Of a stretch of 64,000 bases of DNA, positions 25,319 to 36,272 are shown piece after piece (within the stretch, counting starts at the first letter, position 1; each line of letters starts with the position of its first letter). Under the pieces are notes generated by a model that saw only the letters and a program-made list of their open reading frames with translations, did no database searches and had not been told where the DNA came from. Both the position numbers and the translations under genes were made by a program. The DNA comes from Aquanectria penicillioides. Lineage: Eukaryota; Ascomycota; Sordariomycetes; Hypocreales; Nectriaceae. The DNA lies in the NCBI GenBank assembly GCA_003415625.1, contig PYIU01000001.1:1860001-1924000 (forward strand). Reading direction: 5' to 3'.

Positions 25319-26836
25319 ATGGAACCCGCGGGTTCACAACCGACGACGCTGAGGACGCGCCGTAAGCACACTAAGTCCCGGGCAGGCTGCACCAATTGTA
25401 AACGACGTAAAGTCAAGGTGAGCATGTTTTGATCCATGTGATACTGTTTTCCTTGTTCTCGGCTACGTTTTAGTGGTGGGCAACGCACGTCTCGCGTGCA
25501 TTCGCGAGAGCCCTAGACGGGCGTAACCGGAACATTGCGGGTATTTGCTGATGGGTCTGTGTAGTGCGATGAAGTCTATCCCACATGCTTTAACTGCAAG
25601 AGAAGAGATGTTGCTTGTAGCCTATCTTCGGATCTCTTGGGAGGAGATAATGCTAGTGTCGACCAGAGCAGCCTATCACCTGAAGCGCACCTGGATTCAA
25701 CCCCCCGACTTTAGGAACCGGCGCCACTTCGACCAATGGAGAAATCGACGCGGGCAATGGAAACTACCCCGATGAACTTGAATCCTCGGTTCCGATTGCG
25801 CCGTTCACCCAGGACGAGCTTTGGAGGCGAAGCTTTGAGCTCATGCATCATTTCTGCACGTCGACTGCAGATAGCGTTTCTCACCGGCAGGATATAATCC
25901 ATGTGTGGAGGGTCGCTATTCCACGAAGAGGATACGAAAACTCGTTTGTGACTCACGGGATCCTCGCCATTGCAGCACTTCATAAGGCATATCTTATTCC
26001 CAGTCAACAAAAAACCTACCTAAGTCTTGCTGCGTACCACCAGACTGTGGGATCAGAAGGGTTCCGACGCGAATTGGAGCGTCTAAACGACGAAAACTGG
26101 ATCCAGCTATTCATTTTCGCATCAGTTGTTGTACTCTACATGCTCGCTCTACCAAGGCGATCAGAAGACCACCGTCTTGAGGATCCAATCACTCGTCTCC
26201 TGGAGCTGACCGGCCTGCTGAGGGGGCTTGAAGTCACACTATCACCAGTGCTGGCCAAGGTGATATGGACAGAGTTTGCCCCTCTTGTCTATGGAGTCTG
26301 GCCGATGGAGCAAAATAATCCGAAAGGGCCGTTTGACCGGGCAAAAGCGTAAGACAATTTCCCTGTTGAGCCTGACGTCTTTTTCTGGGTGTTAATTTGA
26401 AAGCAGCACACCCTCACTCGAAACCACCAACCTACCACTTGATACTTGGGATGTACTTCGTAAGTTGGGCGAACTAAAGGATCGAGAAATTCCCCACAAC
26501 AGCCTTCAAAATTATACTGAGGCAATTACCAGTCTTGAGGACGTCGTGAGGTTGATTTGTCACGGTGGCACATCTACCGAACCAGGAGCAATTGTTATTT
26601 GGCTCTATCGTGTTCCGGAAAGCATCATCGTCGATATTCGCTCCCGTCAACCTCATGCAATACTTCTCCTAGGGTACTTTTCCGTATTCTTAGCCTCAAT
26701 AGAGAAGTCGTTTTGGTTCTCCAGAGGGTGGGGGAAGAGCCTGTTCGAGGAGGTTGAGAAAAACCTAGAAGGCCATCAAAACCTCATGGAGTATCTTCAA
26801 TGGCCAAAGAGGGCACTATCCGAAGTACTAAGTTAA
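25319..26836 (+). CDS. Zn2Cys6 transcription factor, Upc2-like style
   Basis: Exon 1 (25319-25417) carries the basic start and first two zinc Cys (CTNCKRRKVK). A 147-nt intron leads to exon 2 (25565-25655), which completes the cluster (CDEVYPTCFNCKRRDVAC). A proposed 59-nt intron (25656-25714, weak GTGTCG donor) leads to exon 3 (25715-26348), then a 58-nt intron to exon 4 (26407-26836), giving 417 residues. The cluster near the N terminus plus the LMHHFCTS ... VWRV ... HGILAIAALH block is typical of sterol-uptake-control-like fungal regulators. Alternatively, exons 2 and 3 are one exon with a single C missing from the C6 run at 25701-25706. Both readings keep the flanks in frame. Targets are unknown; the neighbouring glucosyltransferase and RTA1-like gene are candidates. 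Confidence 0.8.
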
Positions 26837-27248
26837 TTAAGTTTAAGATCCACTCAATGATAATCTCGCAAAGGAGGAACCGTTATGCAAAAGTCAATTA
26901 AGATATCCAGGATTGTCATCTTTTCGGTAGCGCAGTACAATGGGACAGGCACACAGAGGCTTGTTTTTTTTTTTTTTCATGAATTGAGCGGGGTGCAGGA
27001 GAAACAAGGAAGCATTTCCCCGTTGATGAATATATCCTGAGTAGAACATAAGCCACTATCTTACCCTAGAAACCCATCTATGACTCATTACCGTACACAC
27101 CTTGCCTCGGGTAATTCAACTCCGAGGACTTTTGCGAAAGTTTAGGCATCCTCAAAGTCATTGTAGTACTCGTGCTCGAGCTTGAAACTTCTAGGGTGCA
27201 TGATTGCATGCCACATGTACCATTGAAGTCAATATGGCGCTAATTAAC
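26837..27248. other. Intergenic region with long T tract
   Basis: It contains a T tract of about 16 bases near 26965-26980. No coding or RNA feature is seen. Confidence 0.45.
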
Positions 27249-27919
27249 CTACTGCAGCTCTAAAACATATCCAGCAACTAAACTTGGCGTAATGTTATGC
27301 TCTGGAAAATTCTGGAAAGTCCCTGCATACTTCTTTGTGTACAACTCTACATTCTTTGCATACTGTAAGCGGTCCTGTAGATACCTTGCCCCAATCTCTG
27401 GAACCAACGGATCTTCGACATGTGGATCTGGAAGCATGGAAATAATTGCTACGAGAATCGTTTCGAAGGTCCATATTGCTGACCAACGCTCGCCCAGGAC
27501 ATCGAGGCAGACTTCACCGGCCACATTAATGTTCGGGTGGTAGATTCTCGTGAGAAACCGGACCAACAGTGGACTGATTGGGAAGTCAGGCTTGAACTTT
27601 TAAACAAGATGTGAAAAATACCACCTCTGTATGGACTCTGTGGGGGACCTTCGAAGGAGGCCCTGATCGTGTAACAATCATCCTGGGCCAAAATAATAGT
27701 TCGAAATGTAGCACCTTTGGTGGAATTGTTTTGAAAGTACCCGATTTGCCTTAGAATTGTATGCTCACGGACAAGACGTCTAAGTGACAAGAGGTCCAAG
27801 TTTTCGACAAGCCATCGTCGATCTGAGTTTATCAAAAAGGACAACGTGGACCCCCAAGTGGTGTCATCAAGTCTCAGTGACGTAATTTGAGGGTCTGAGA
27901 GAGACTTTCTTGATACCAT
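27249..27919 (-). pseudogene. Ubiquitin-conjugating enzyme (E2), frame broken
   Basis: On the minus strand the first part of an E2 fold is readable from about 27800 (LRRLVREHTIL ... FEGPPQSPYRGGIF). The second part follows in a frame shifted by one base: a Pro-rich turn, VRFLTRIYHPNINVAG with the HPN motif, and GEVCLDVL carrying the catalytic Cys, then the C-terminal helices to the stop at 27249. The two parts meet at an A4 run at 27601-27598; one missing base restores the E2 length. The catalytic residues are intact, so this may be a working gene with an assembly error. The true N terminus is unclear because ATG 27919 would add an atypical leader overlapping a kinase-like relic. Confidence 0.65.
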
Positions 27920-28115
27920 CTACTACCCTGATATGTTTCTCCTTGACTTTCGCCGAAAAGAGTGTCGCTCCGGGGATGTACTCAAGAACGAGGGCAGACC
28001 GTGTACAAACGGCTCCAAGAAGCGCTCCGCTCTGTCCTTGTCACACTCCCCAAGGCGTTGGAAGATATGAGAGTAGTCCCGCTTTGCACCGAATTGTTTC
28101 TGAAGCTTGATACTT
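27780..28115 (-). pseudogene. Kinase-like (phosphotransferase) relic
   Basis: In a different minus-strand frame upstream of the E2 part, text reads like the hinge of a fungal kinase-like protein (ALVLEYIPGATLF, then IRVVDGIKKV). This is followed after stops by HVVLFD, similar to the metal-binding strand. No complete kinase motif set survives. It may be the decayed N-terminal half of a gene fused to, or next to, the E2. Support is weak and rests on texture only. Confidence 0.3.
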
Positions 28116-28130
28116 CTGTTCTATAGTAAG

Positions 28131-29218
28131 TCAAGCCCATTTTGAGGCCACTTTCCAGCGTCGCACAAGGTTTTGAATAGATCGAAAGATAAAATCCCGT
28201 TGCTTTTTCACGTCGATGGATTTCATTTCCATCAATGCCGAGACAAGCGTTGAATTTTGCTCAACTAGCTGCCTTATCGGCTGTAGCAAGCAATTAGTTG
28301 TTGATATCAACTTGTTGATTTCCCCAAGGATGTTATCTGTCCGGGTAGCCGGCAACAGCGCATCGAGCAATTTTTCTGGAAAGGTTCGTCTCTTGACTAT
28401 ATCCGTTGTGTATTGCAACCCAGCGTGTTGGTGTCCAGACAATATTTATTTTCAGCAGCTGCGACTGTTTCAGGATGTGATGGCGCGGGAGCGAAAGATT
28501 CCCTGGATGATTTGCTGTCTGAAATCTGCATAAGATCAACTCTAGACACCCCTACACTATCGGACGAGTTCTGGAGCTGCTGTATTCTCTGCTTAGCGGC
28601 GTCGAATCCCATTTTAGCCCCACGTGAGCTAGGTTCATCCGATATGATGCCTTCGAGGGTTTGCAAGTCAGATATCGACTCAATCTCATTTCCAACCGCG
28701 CGTTTTTGCTTGGTAAAGAGGTCGGCCTCGTCGATGCATTCCTTGAGTCTTTGGACGATTTCACAGGAGCGGCATTTATAATAAAGAACCCACCTGACTT
28801 TATTTAGAACCCCAGGTCCTTTCTTGGTTTCTCGAATCCGAAGGAGAAAGTCTTGCAGTCCTTCTTTGATGAACTGTGCATTTGCTTGGCTCAAGGTAGT
28901 TTGGTGGTCATGCCAGTCGACGAGGTCGTATTTTTGGACAATCTTGTCGGAGCCGAGGAATAGAAAAGGAATGCAATTCAACTGCTTTTGTACATGATGC
29001 CTCCAAACCGGGTTGTCCAGTCTTGGATCGTAGCCACTACCGCTTGGAAGGCGGCACGCCAAGAGACGGATCTTCATGGTGCTAAGCTGGCTCTCGATGT
29101 GAATAAACTCTCTGCCAAGGGGTATGCCTCGTTGGACGAATTGAAAACAGTCGATGCAGACGGTGAGGAGCGCGATCGCGTCCAGAGCGCCCAGCGTTGT
29201 GCCAGCTGGTTCGGCCAT
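28131..29218 (-). CDS. HeLo-domain protein (HET-S/cell-death type), one frame break
   Basis: The minus-strand start at 29218 opens with the typical HeLo beginning (MAEPAGTTLGALDAIALLTV, then CIDCFQFVQRG). The all-helical domain continues through LRIRETKKGPGVLNKVRWVL to about residue 220. HeLo domains, as in Podospora HET-S, are membrane-acting modules of programmed cell death, usually followed by a regulatory C-terminal region. The first frame stops at 28397, but an overlapping frame continues with coherent helical text to 28131. The change falls at a TT pair at 28442-28441. It could be a one-base loss or a 44-nt intron with a weak donor (GTCTGG), which also keeps frame. Either gives about 350-360 residues. 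No amyloid repeat of the HET-s kind is recognised in the tail. Confidence 0.7.
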
Positions 29219-29870
29219 GCTGGGTCATGGTTATCCTGAACTTGTGGGGTTGGTTTCCGCAATTCCAAAAATTTTTCCCCATGAGCCCAGACGATCAAAA
29301 TGAACCTGGAAGTATTTTTTGGCTAAGTACTCAACATGCATCGCGTGGGGGTTGCCATCAATCACAGTCGGTGCCCCTGAGGCTGACAATGGTGCATTAA
29401 CCATGTCTAGAAATGAATCCTCCAATTATTCTCTTGGGCGAGTCAACTACCTGGCTATTTCCCACTGTAAACATTGAAGAATTTTCTAGGATCAATTCTC
29501 AGCCTAGCAGTGCAGCAGTTCCTAAGCGCGAAGTGGAATAGGGTTACACCATCCACCAGCTTATACCGCTCAACAGTCCCCAATGGTACTGGGCGGTTTC
29601 AAAGTTGCAGATTCGAAAACATCGTGACGCCTTCGGTCAGCCTTTCTAGCTAGAGACGGAAGTTGAAATAATTCACAAAGGGGCATAGCCATGATATCCC
29701 GCGGCTTGGCAGTGCAACAGCCGAAAAGCCCCTGACTTTTGCATGAGGCTCTGGGGCTGACCGTGGGATGGTCAACGACTCGGGCCTCTCCCCATTAGGG
29801 AAGGCCAAGAAGTAAATTCACTCAACCCACATCTCCGACAAGGGGACGACCGAAAAAGTGCAAAAAAAGA
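29219..29870. other. Intergenic region
   Basis: Short overlapping frames only. A run of A residues at its right edge is the terminator of the tRNA gene. Confidence 0.45.
29862..29868 (-). terminator. RNA polymerase III T-run terminator
   Basis: Seven T residues on the minus strand begin two bases past the tRNA discriminator base, the usual Pol III stop signal. Confidence 0.75.
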
Positions 29871-29954
29871 TGAGGGACAAGAGATTCGAACTCTTAACCT
29901 TCAGGAGATTCCAGTTTACTGGAATCTGACGCGCTACCGTTGCGCCAGCCCCCC
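29871..29954 (-). tRNA. tRNA-Trp (CCA) with a 12-nt intron
   Basis: The minus strand folds as a full cloverleaf: a 7-bp acceptor stem (GGGGGGC with GTCCCTC, two G-U pairs), a D arm GCGC-AACGGTA-GCGC, the anticodon loop TTCCAGT, and a T arm AAGAG-TTCGAAT-CTCTT. The A box (TGGCGCAACGG) and B box (AGTTCGAATC) are present. Removing 12 nt after position 37 leaves 72 nt with anticodon CCA. The D arm and loop match the eukaryotic tRNA-Trp pattern. One A-C mismatch remains at the loop-proximal anticodon-stem pair. The intron pairs with the anticodon region in a 9-bp hairpin. Confidence 0.87.
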
Positions 29955-30763
29955 GAGTTATTGGTGGTGGGATATAGATGGGATTCGTGATTAAGTCTGC
30001 TCGCAATTCTGAAAATCGAACGAGAGCTGAACACAACACTACCCAACTTAATCGAGTAAATATGCAGGTATCAGGAGCAATGGAATCAATAAGTTTTCAA
30101 GATGACTTTTTTTTTTGGCGGGGTTTCATCATGATCCGTAGTGATTGTTGAGAAGAGCACAACCGTCTTGACAGGGTCCGCTTTTAGACGGCAACACCTC
30201 TTTCGCCTGCTGATAGATGACATCCAAATATATTGAGCTGTCCTCGAGACTCAGGGGCATATGTCATTATGTATACCTTATTCGGTTTGGCTATCCTGGT
30301 CCATGCTATCCAGTCGAGAGAGGATGAAGCGGCGGGCGAGGATTGGGGATTCCTTTGAGGCATGTAGAATGCGGATATGAATCACCACGGAATTTCTTGA
30401 AATCCAACTTGAAGCTGAGCAAACGGGACATGGTGTAATAAATTAGTGCGTCACCCTATTCATATTCTGAAAAGGATATTTAGAGATATTATGTGAACTG
30501 AAGACGTACTCGGGACGATACATAGGTACCCATCAAGGTTGGCCAACCATATCTTTCTTCTCAGGACACATACTTTCACAATACCCTTTTCGCCATTGAG
30601 TCATCTCCAATTGTAGATAGGCCTATTGTCTATATAAACTGGCTCTAAATATTACATGTCACTTCAGATGAGCCCTTTGCATCTTGATGAGTAGTCCCCA
30701 TCGAATGACCTATTATTGTAAGTGATTAAGGAACATCGTCGGCGTCAAATCAACACGTTGATC
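29955..30763. other. Intergenic region
   Basis: It holds the tRNA-Trp upstream side and a T tract near 30108-30118. No other feature is recognised. Confidence 0.45.
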
Positions 30764-32050
30764 ATGCCAAACTGGAATTACCTGCCACAAGAGACATGCT
30801 CCATCGTTCTGGAGCGACTTGTGCGACTTGTGCGACATGACGTCCTGGCAGCCTACGCTACTGTTTCTAAAGAATGCAGGCTAGTATCGAAAGAAAGATT
30901 TCTGCCGACTTATGCTGAAAACGACCATGTCTAGACGAATTCAAACAAATAGTCTGGACGCAAAGGGGGATCGTAAAGCATATCCAGTTGAATATTGAGC
31001 TTCAGAGATATGCTTGCAAATGCTGTCGACAGATCGAGTATTATAAGTGGATCTTGGCGACTAACAAGATCATCACTGTAGTAATATCAAAGCTGTTTTC
31101 TATCTCTATCTTGCGTACATGGGAGTCAACAAGGGAAGATAGACTGACACTAGAAGTCAACACATACTTGCCCAGCAATTCACAACATTGGCTGAAGAAC
31201 TGTTACTTCGGGGCTCCGGATGAAGAGGAGGCTATTAACTCTAAACACCGCCCACACAAAGTATTGCTGGAATCGATGATCAAATAAACGGCTGGAGAAA
31301 CGGCCAGCAGATTGCTGTCCCAGACTGCAATTCTATTCGAAGACCATACGAAATGATTGTTCGGGATTTTGGAAACTTGCCTCAGGTAAAAGTAGTCACA
31401 GGATGAGATATGGGATAGAGTGCACCTTTGTTGTTCCAGGTAGCATTGGGAGCTCGCTAAAATCGATGTGGCAGATCATCAAGATATGATCAGCATGCAG
31501 CTGCCCAAACACCTCAAGGAAATATCAGTGTTTATAAGGACTCCAACGAAGATTACCTTGCACTATTCTAGGTTGAAAGAACTTTAAACTTTAAAGAGAT
31601 CCCAGACCCTATCCGGGTAGCAGCCCCTCCAGTCGGTGTAGCATTTGCGGCCAGAAGCGTCGAGTTTGAGCAATTATGCGTTTCGTTTATGATTGATGCC
31701 CAGCAATTCTTCGAGGCACGCCAGCAGAAATGGAGATAGGACCACTTAAAATCTCTTGTTGTAACGTCACACCTACTTACGCCTCCGCCGAGTATGTTGA
31801 GTCGTCTTCAAAGCATGAATCTCTAACAAAACTCTGGGAAAGCCGCACTTCAAATGCCTCTGAATGGAATAGTGACATTCAAGACATGGGTAGGAATTGT
31901 CCAATCAATACTCTAGACGGAGATATTAATAAACAATATTTTTCGGGGGGTATAATTTGTATGGATGAAGGGGAGCATAGAGAATGGACATGGGCCGGAG
32001 GTGTGGCTCGATTAGCACACGACATTGTACACCCGAACGGGGGAGGATAG
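30764..32050 (+). pseudogene. F-box / DUF6546-like protein relic
   Basis: From an ATG at 30764 the frame gives an F-box-like opening (YLPQETCSIVLERL, then AAYATVSKE) and soon breaks. Coherent text continues through several frame changes and stops: HIQLNIELQRYACKC, an SVEFEQLCVSFMIDAQQFFE segment, a Trp-Asp-His-Leu-Lys-Ser-Leu segment, and a late HREWTW stretch. The order matches the large fungal family of F-box proteins with a DUF6546-type C-terminal half (about 500 residues). At least four frame changes or stops separate the parts, so unlike some neighbours it is truly decayed. The family name is from memory of its motif style. Confidence 0.6.
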
Positions 32051-32183
32051 CTGTATTGGACGTGCACTTAAAGACTCCTAGTATAGACAGGGGCTATCCA
32101 ATCTATCATACGTTTTATCTTTCATTAAATCATAACATTCCAACCTTTCACCGCGGTTTTCCTTCTCTTTACAGCGTCACTTC

Positions 32184-33611
32184 TTAAATCTTCACACCGT
32201 CAAGAATGACCTTAGCCTCATCGGAGGTCCACCAACTGACGCCCTGCTCGCCAGGGTAGCTAAACTTGTCCATGCTGTCGGGCTTCATCTCGACACTGTA
32301 ACCGGGCTCGGTCGGGGTGGTGTAGTATCCATCCTTGATAACAGAGGGGTGGAAGAAGTGCTCGTGCAGGTGGTCGACGTACTCGAGGACGGAGAGCTTA
32401 CCAGACACGACTACGTAGTCGATGGTGCTCAGGTGCTGGGTGTACTCGGGCAGACCGACACCGCCAGAGTGAGGGACGATGGGGACGTTGAACTTCTTGG
32501 CCATCAAGAGGACGGCTAGGACCTCGTTGACACCACCCATGCGGCAGGCGTCGATCTGGCAGACATCAATAGCGCCAGTTTGGAGGAGCTGCTTGAAGAT
32601 GACACGGTTCTGGCACATCTCGCCAGTAGCGACGCCAATGCCGTAGGGCTTGAGGGCCTCACGGACGGCCTTGTGGCCCAGGACATCATCAGGGAGGTAG
32701 GCTCCTCGATGAACCAGGGCTTGAAGTCGGCGAGCTGCTTCATGTACTCAATGGCCTCAGGGACAGACCAGACCTGGTTGGCATCGGTCATCAGGACGTT
32801 GCCCTTGTCATAACCAATAACCTCGCGGGCAATTCCCAAGCGCTTGCGGTCACGATCAATGTCACCGCCGACCTTGATCTTGAAGTGGCGGTAGCCAGCA
32901 TCGAGAGTCTCCTGAAGAAGGCTCTTCATCTTGTCCTCACCATAGCCGAGCCAGCCAGCGCTGGTGGTGTAGGCAGGGACGGCACGGTTGTTGATGGCGT
33001 CCTGGAGACGCTGGGGCTTGGTGGCCTCAGTCTCCTTGAGCATGGCAATAGCCTCCTCAGGGGTGAGGGCATCGGTGATGTAGCGGAAGTCAATGCAGTT
33101 GACAAACTCCTCGGGGCTCATGTCGGCGACAATGCGCCAGACGGGCTTGCCGAGAGACTTGGCCCAGAGATCCCAGACGGCGTTGACAACAGCGCCGAGG
33201 GCAAGGTGGATGACACCTTTCTCGGGGCCAATCCATCGGAGCTGACTGTCAGAGACGAGGTAGCGCCAGGTCTCGCCCCAGTTGGAGACGAGGGAGGAAA
33301 GGGTCTTGCCTTGGAGGCGATCGGCGACGTGGTTAATGGCGGCGCAGACGATGTCGTTTCCGCGGCCGATGGTGAAGGTCTAGGGGCGGAGTTAGTTGAC
33401 CAGAAGAAGGCGTGTGAAGTGCAAAGGGGGTGCAAGAGCATGAAAGTGAGCTTACCATGCCGTGACCGGTGAATTCAGAGTCGGTCTCCAGGATGCAGTA
33501 GGCGGAGGAGTAGTTGCCGGCGGTGTTCATGGCGTCAGAGCCAGTGCCGTCGAGAGAGGTGGGAAACCGAACATCTCGGGTCTTCCAGCCGGTAATGGTG
33601 ATCTCAGACAT
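32184..33611 (-). CDS. lgd1: L-galactonate dehydratase (frame broken by one base)
   Basis: Minus-strand exons 33611-33456 and 33379-32184, with a 76-nt intron, match LGD1/GaaB of the enolase superfamily. It dehydrates L-galactonate to 2-keto-3-deoxy-L-galactonate in fungal D-galacturonate (pectin) catabolism. Visible active-site motifs are FKIKVGGD (general base Lys pair), LMTDANQVWS and FIEEPT (metal ligands), GVATGEMCQNR and IVPHSGGVGLPEY. The frame shifts once, directly after FIEEPTS, at a GGG on the plus strand (32692-32694), where one more base would restore exactly 450 residues, the length of the Trichoderma enzyme as I recall it. No other damage exists, so an assembly error or a very recent mutation is likely. 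No other galacturonate-pathway gene is recognised beside it. Confidence 0.92.
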
Positions 33612-36272
33612 GATTGCGCAGTGGTAGTTATACAATGGGGAGCTTATGAGCCGTGAGGGTAGAGAGGATATGAGATATGAGGGAGAAGTGAGGAAGTCAA
33701 GGTGGGGTGACAGCGAACGCGGGGGAGGGGCAACAGTTGGAGCGATTCTTCGGCCAAAGATGCCTTTAGGAAGGAGGAAAAAAATTGCACAGAATGCTCA
33801 CAAGGTGTGTGCGCAGCAACGGGTATACTGTAAATTATCTGGCCTAGGATATCCAGAGCAAAACCACTGCGCGACGCTGCTTTATAGCCAAAGCTCCCAT
33901 GATGGCGAGTCGGACGAGCATCAACTTTTAGTGGAGAACATCATGGCACCGCGACGCTCGGAGGGAGCTCTCGAGACGCTGGTTGGCGGAATAATTTGTC
34001 CATCCATAGGACCCCCATGGGAAAAACTAACGACCTGGGGCAGCTCCTTGTGCCTGCGAAAGTATGGGGGAAGGGGAAGACCAGCTCACGGAGTTCGGGG
34101 TGTGGAGGGCGGAAAGGCGGAGGTTTTTCTGGCTTCAGGTCACAGGCATCACATGGTGAAGGGCCCCAGGGGAGGTTTGGGGTTATTTGGCAGGTTTGGG
34201 GGGGGGACCACGGTGAGCCAACAGGGCCGAGCCAGAGGGACCGAGGCACCGTTCCAGAGGCGAAACCAGCGCTGTTGCAATGGCGTTTTAGTGATCGGAG
34301 AGTCCACAATCGGTCCGTAGGCGTCCATGTCCATGTCCAAGGTGAGAGACGCAGAGCCGGAGCGATGGCCAGAACGAGAAGCAAAGCGCCACAGAGCCAC
34401 AGAGCCACAGGAACCAACCCCCAACAGCCCCCGCGCAATGCCGACTATCCCGGGAGGAGGATGACAACAAGGCGCCCGCGGAGGGAAGGAGAATCAGTTT
34501 ATCCAGACGTCGGAGCGTCGCCAAGGATCAAGGTGAAGAAGAGGCTGAGCGGAAAGAAATACGTCAGCATCGACATCGAAACCTGGGTGTCATCCCATTT
34601 GTATTGACTACAGCATCGGATCGAGCTGATGGCGACTTTCTTTTGCGGCTGAGCCGATTCCTTGATCCTGCGAGAGATGCTCCAACAGGAAACCCCACGA
34701 TTCGTCCCAAGTCATTACCCCTCACTTCCTCCACCCACGGCACAGCGACCCGGTGCCCATCCGCTGCTATTCGTTGCTATTCTTGGTGAGGGACATAGCA
34801 CTGGTCCACAGTATCCTCGCACAGTCCCGGACGCTATTGATACAGTGGTTCTGCTAGGGTTGGCTGGCTTCTGCCATTTCTCAGACAGGGCAGGGGAGGG
34901 AATGACTCTTGAAGCACTCCGTAGTTAACTGATCGGGTATCGCGTATCCCTTGCTTCGTGCCTTCTTGATGCATTGAGAAACAGAATCAAGCCAAAAAGC
35001 ACCGATTGACACCCAGCATTTGCATCCTCAGCGGCCCAAGCAGCATCCCCTCGCGTTTAGGGTGCTATCGCCAGCCTGAAGAACCAGGAAGTGGGAGCGG
35101 AAGCGCTGTCGCACTCTCGTGGTAGCAGCGGCACCAGCAGCGGCATCGTCGTTGCGCCTTGGCACTGGCAGCAACTTGGTCTTGACATCGACTTTGCCGA
35201 ACCTGTCGTCGCCTCAGAGCAAAGCGAGATATGACATGTGCGGCATGCAAGAAATCAGGAGCAGACACGTCAAGCGAGGTGGCCCATCTTGATTTTGCTG
35301 CTGCTGCTGCTACTGCCCGGTGACTAACCAAGGACTCCAGCAAAAGGGCTTCTCTCGACTTGACTTGGTGCAGGCCCTGTCGCGCTGTGCTGTGCTACAC
35401 ATGACATCAGCCTACGTGCACCTCGACCAGGACCATCGCCCCATCCGCAGCCGGCAAGGTCGTCCCCAGTCTTTGGGAATGGGACCCCATCGGTGCTGTT
35501 TGTCAACCATTATGATCTAAAAGAGAGAGGTAGAGAAAAAATTGGGGGTGTATTTCCATACGTTTGTCTTTTCATCTCATTCTCGACGTCGGCTTGAAGC
35601 GAGAGAAGCAAATCTGAGACTCCGCAGAGACAAAATCAAAGTCCATCGCCCACTCCCTGCCTTCACTTCCGATCAAGCCCTCGATTGCTTGCCCATGTCG
35701 CCTTTCAGCTCCCTGCTCCCACGCTGCCACCCTGGCCTAGGCTCCGCGAGTCCGCCATCGAACCCAGCGAATCGAAAACCCTGACCGCCGGCATCCCTGC
35801 TCACAACGCCATGGCTCCATGGAAACCACTGGCCCCATGACGTGGGCATCTCGTCCGCCTCGCGGCTCTTTCCATTGGGCACGCTACACCTGCAAGCTTG
35901 CAACCTTGCAGGGCAAAGCCACCTTCTTGGGTCCTTACGGCTCCTCTACCGTCCCTCTTTGGGAGGCGGTAAGGACTTGTTAACTGGGCTTGCCCGGCTC
36001 AGTCTGTGTCTTCTTATTTGGCTCCCGTCCTGTTTTTTTCGTATGTTCCGACCTCAATGACCTCTTGACGACCTGCAGCAGACGACAAACACCTTGACTC
36101 CATATATTCACCAACCCCGCCAATTTCAGCATCAATCCAACCCACACCATCGATCAACTTCAACACCGTACCTGGATGACGACCCAGCCTCATTATACTG
36201 TCGCTATTGTTCTAGCGAATGCGCCCATCCCAACTTCGACGCCCGACAACACTTGAAGGATAAAGACTGAAC
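33612..36272. promoter_or_regulatory. Long divergent intergenic region
   Basis: 2.66 kb separate the outward-facing dehydratase and the unknown gene at 36273. Several open frames of 60-220 codons occur here but overlap on both strands and show no domain, as expected in GC-rich non-coding DNA. A C/T-rich leader precedes 36273. It may hold long 5' leaders and inducible promoter elements; no named site is claimed. Confidence 0.4.

Noticed and set aside
33646..34607. Plus-strand frames of over 200 codons upstream of the dehydratase
   Set aside because: They are Gly/Arg-rich, overlap minus-strand frames of similar length, and have no recognisable protein text; typical of GC-rich non-coding DNA.
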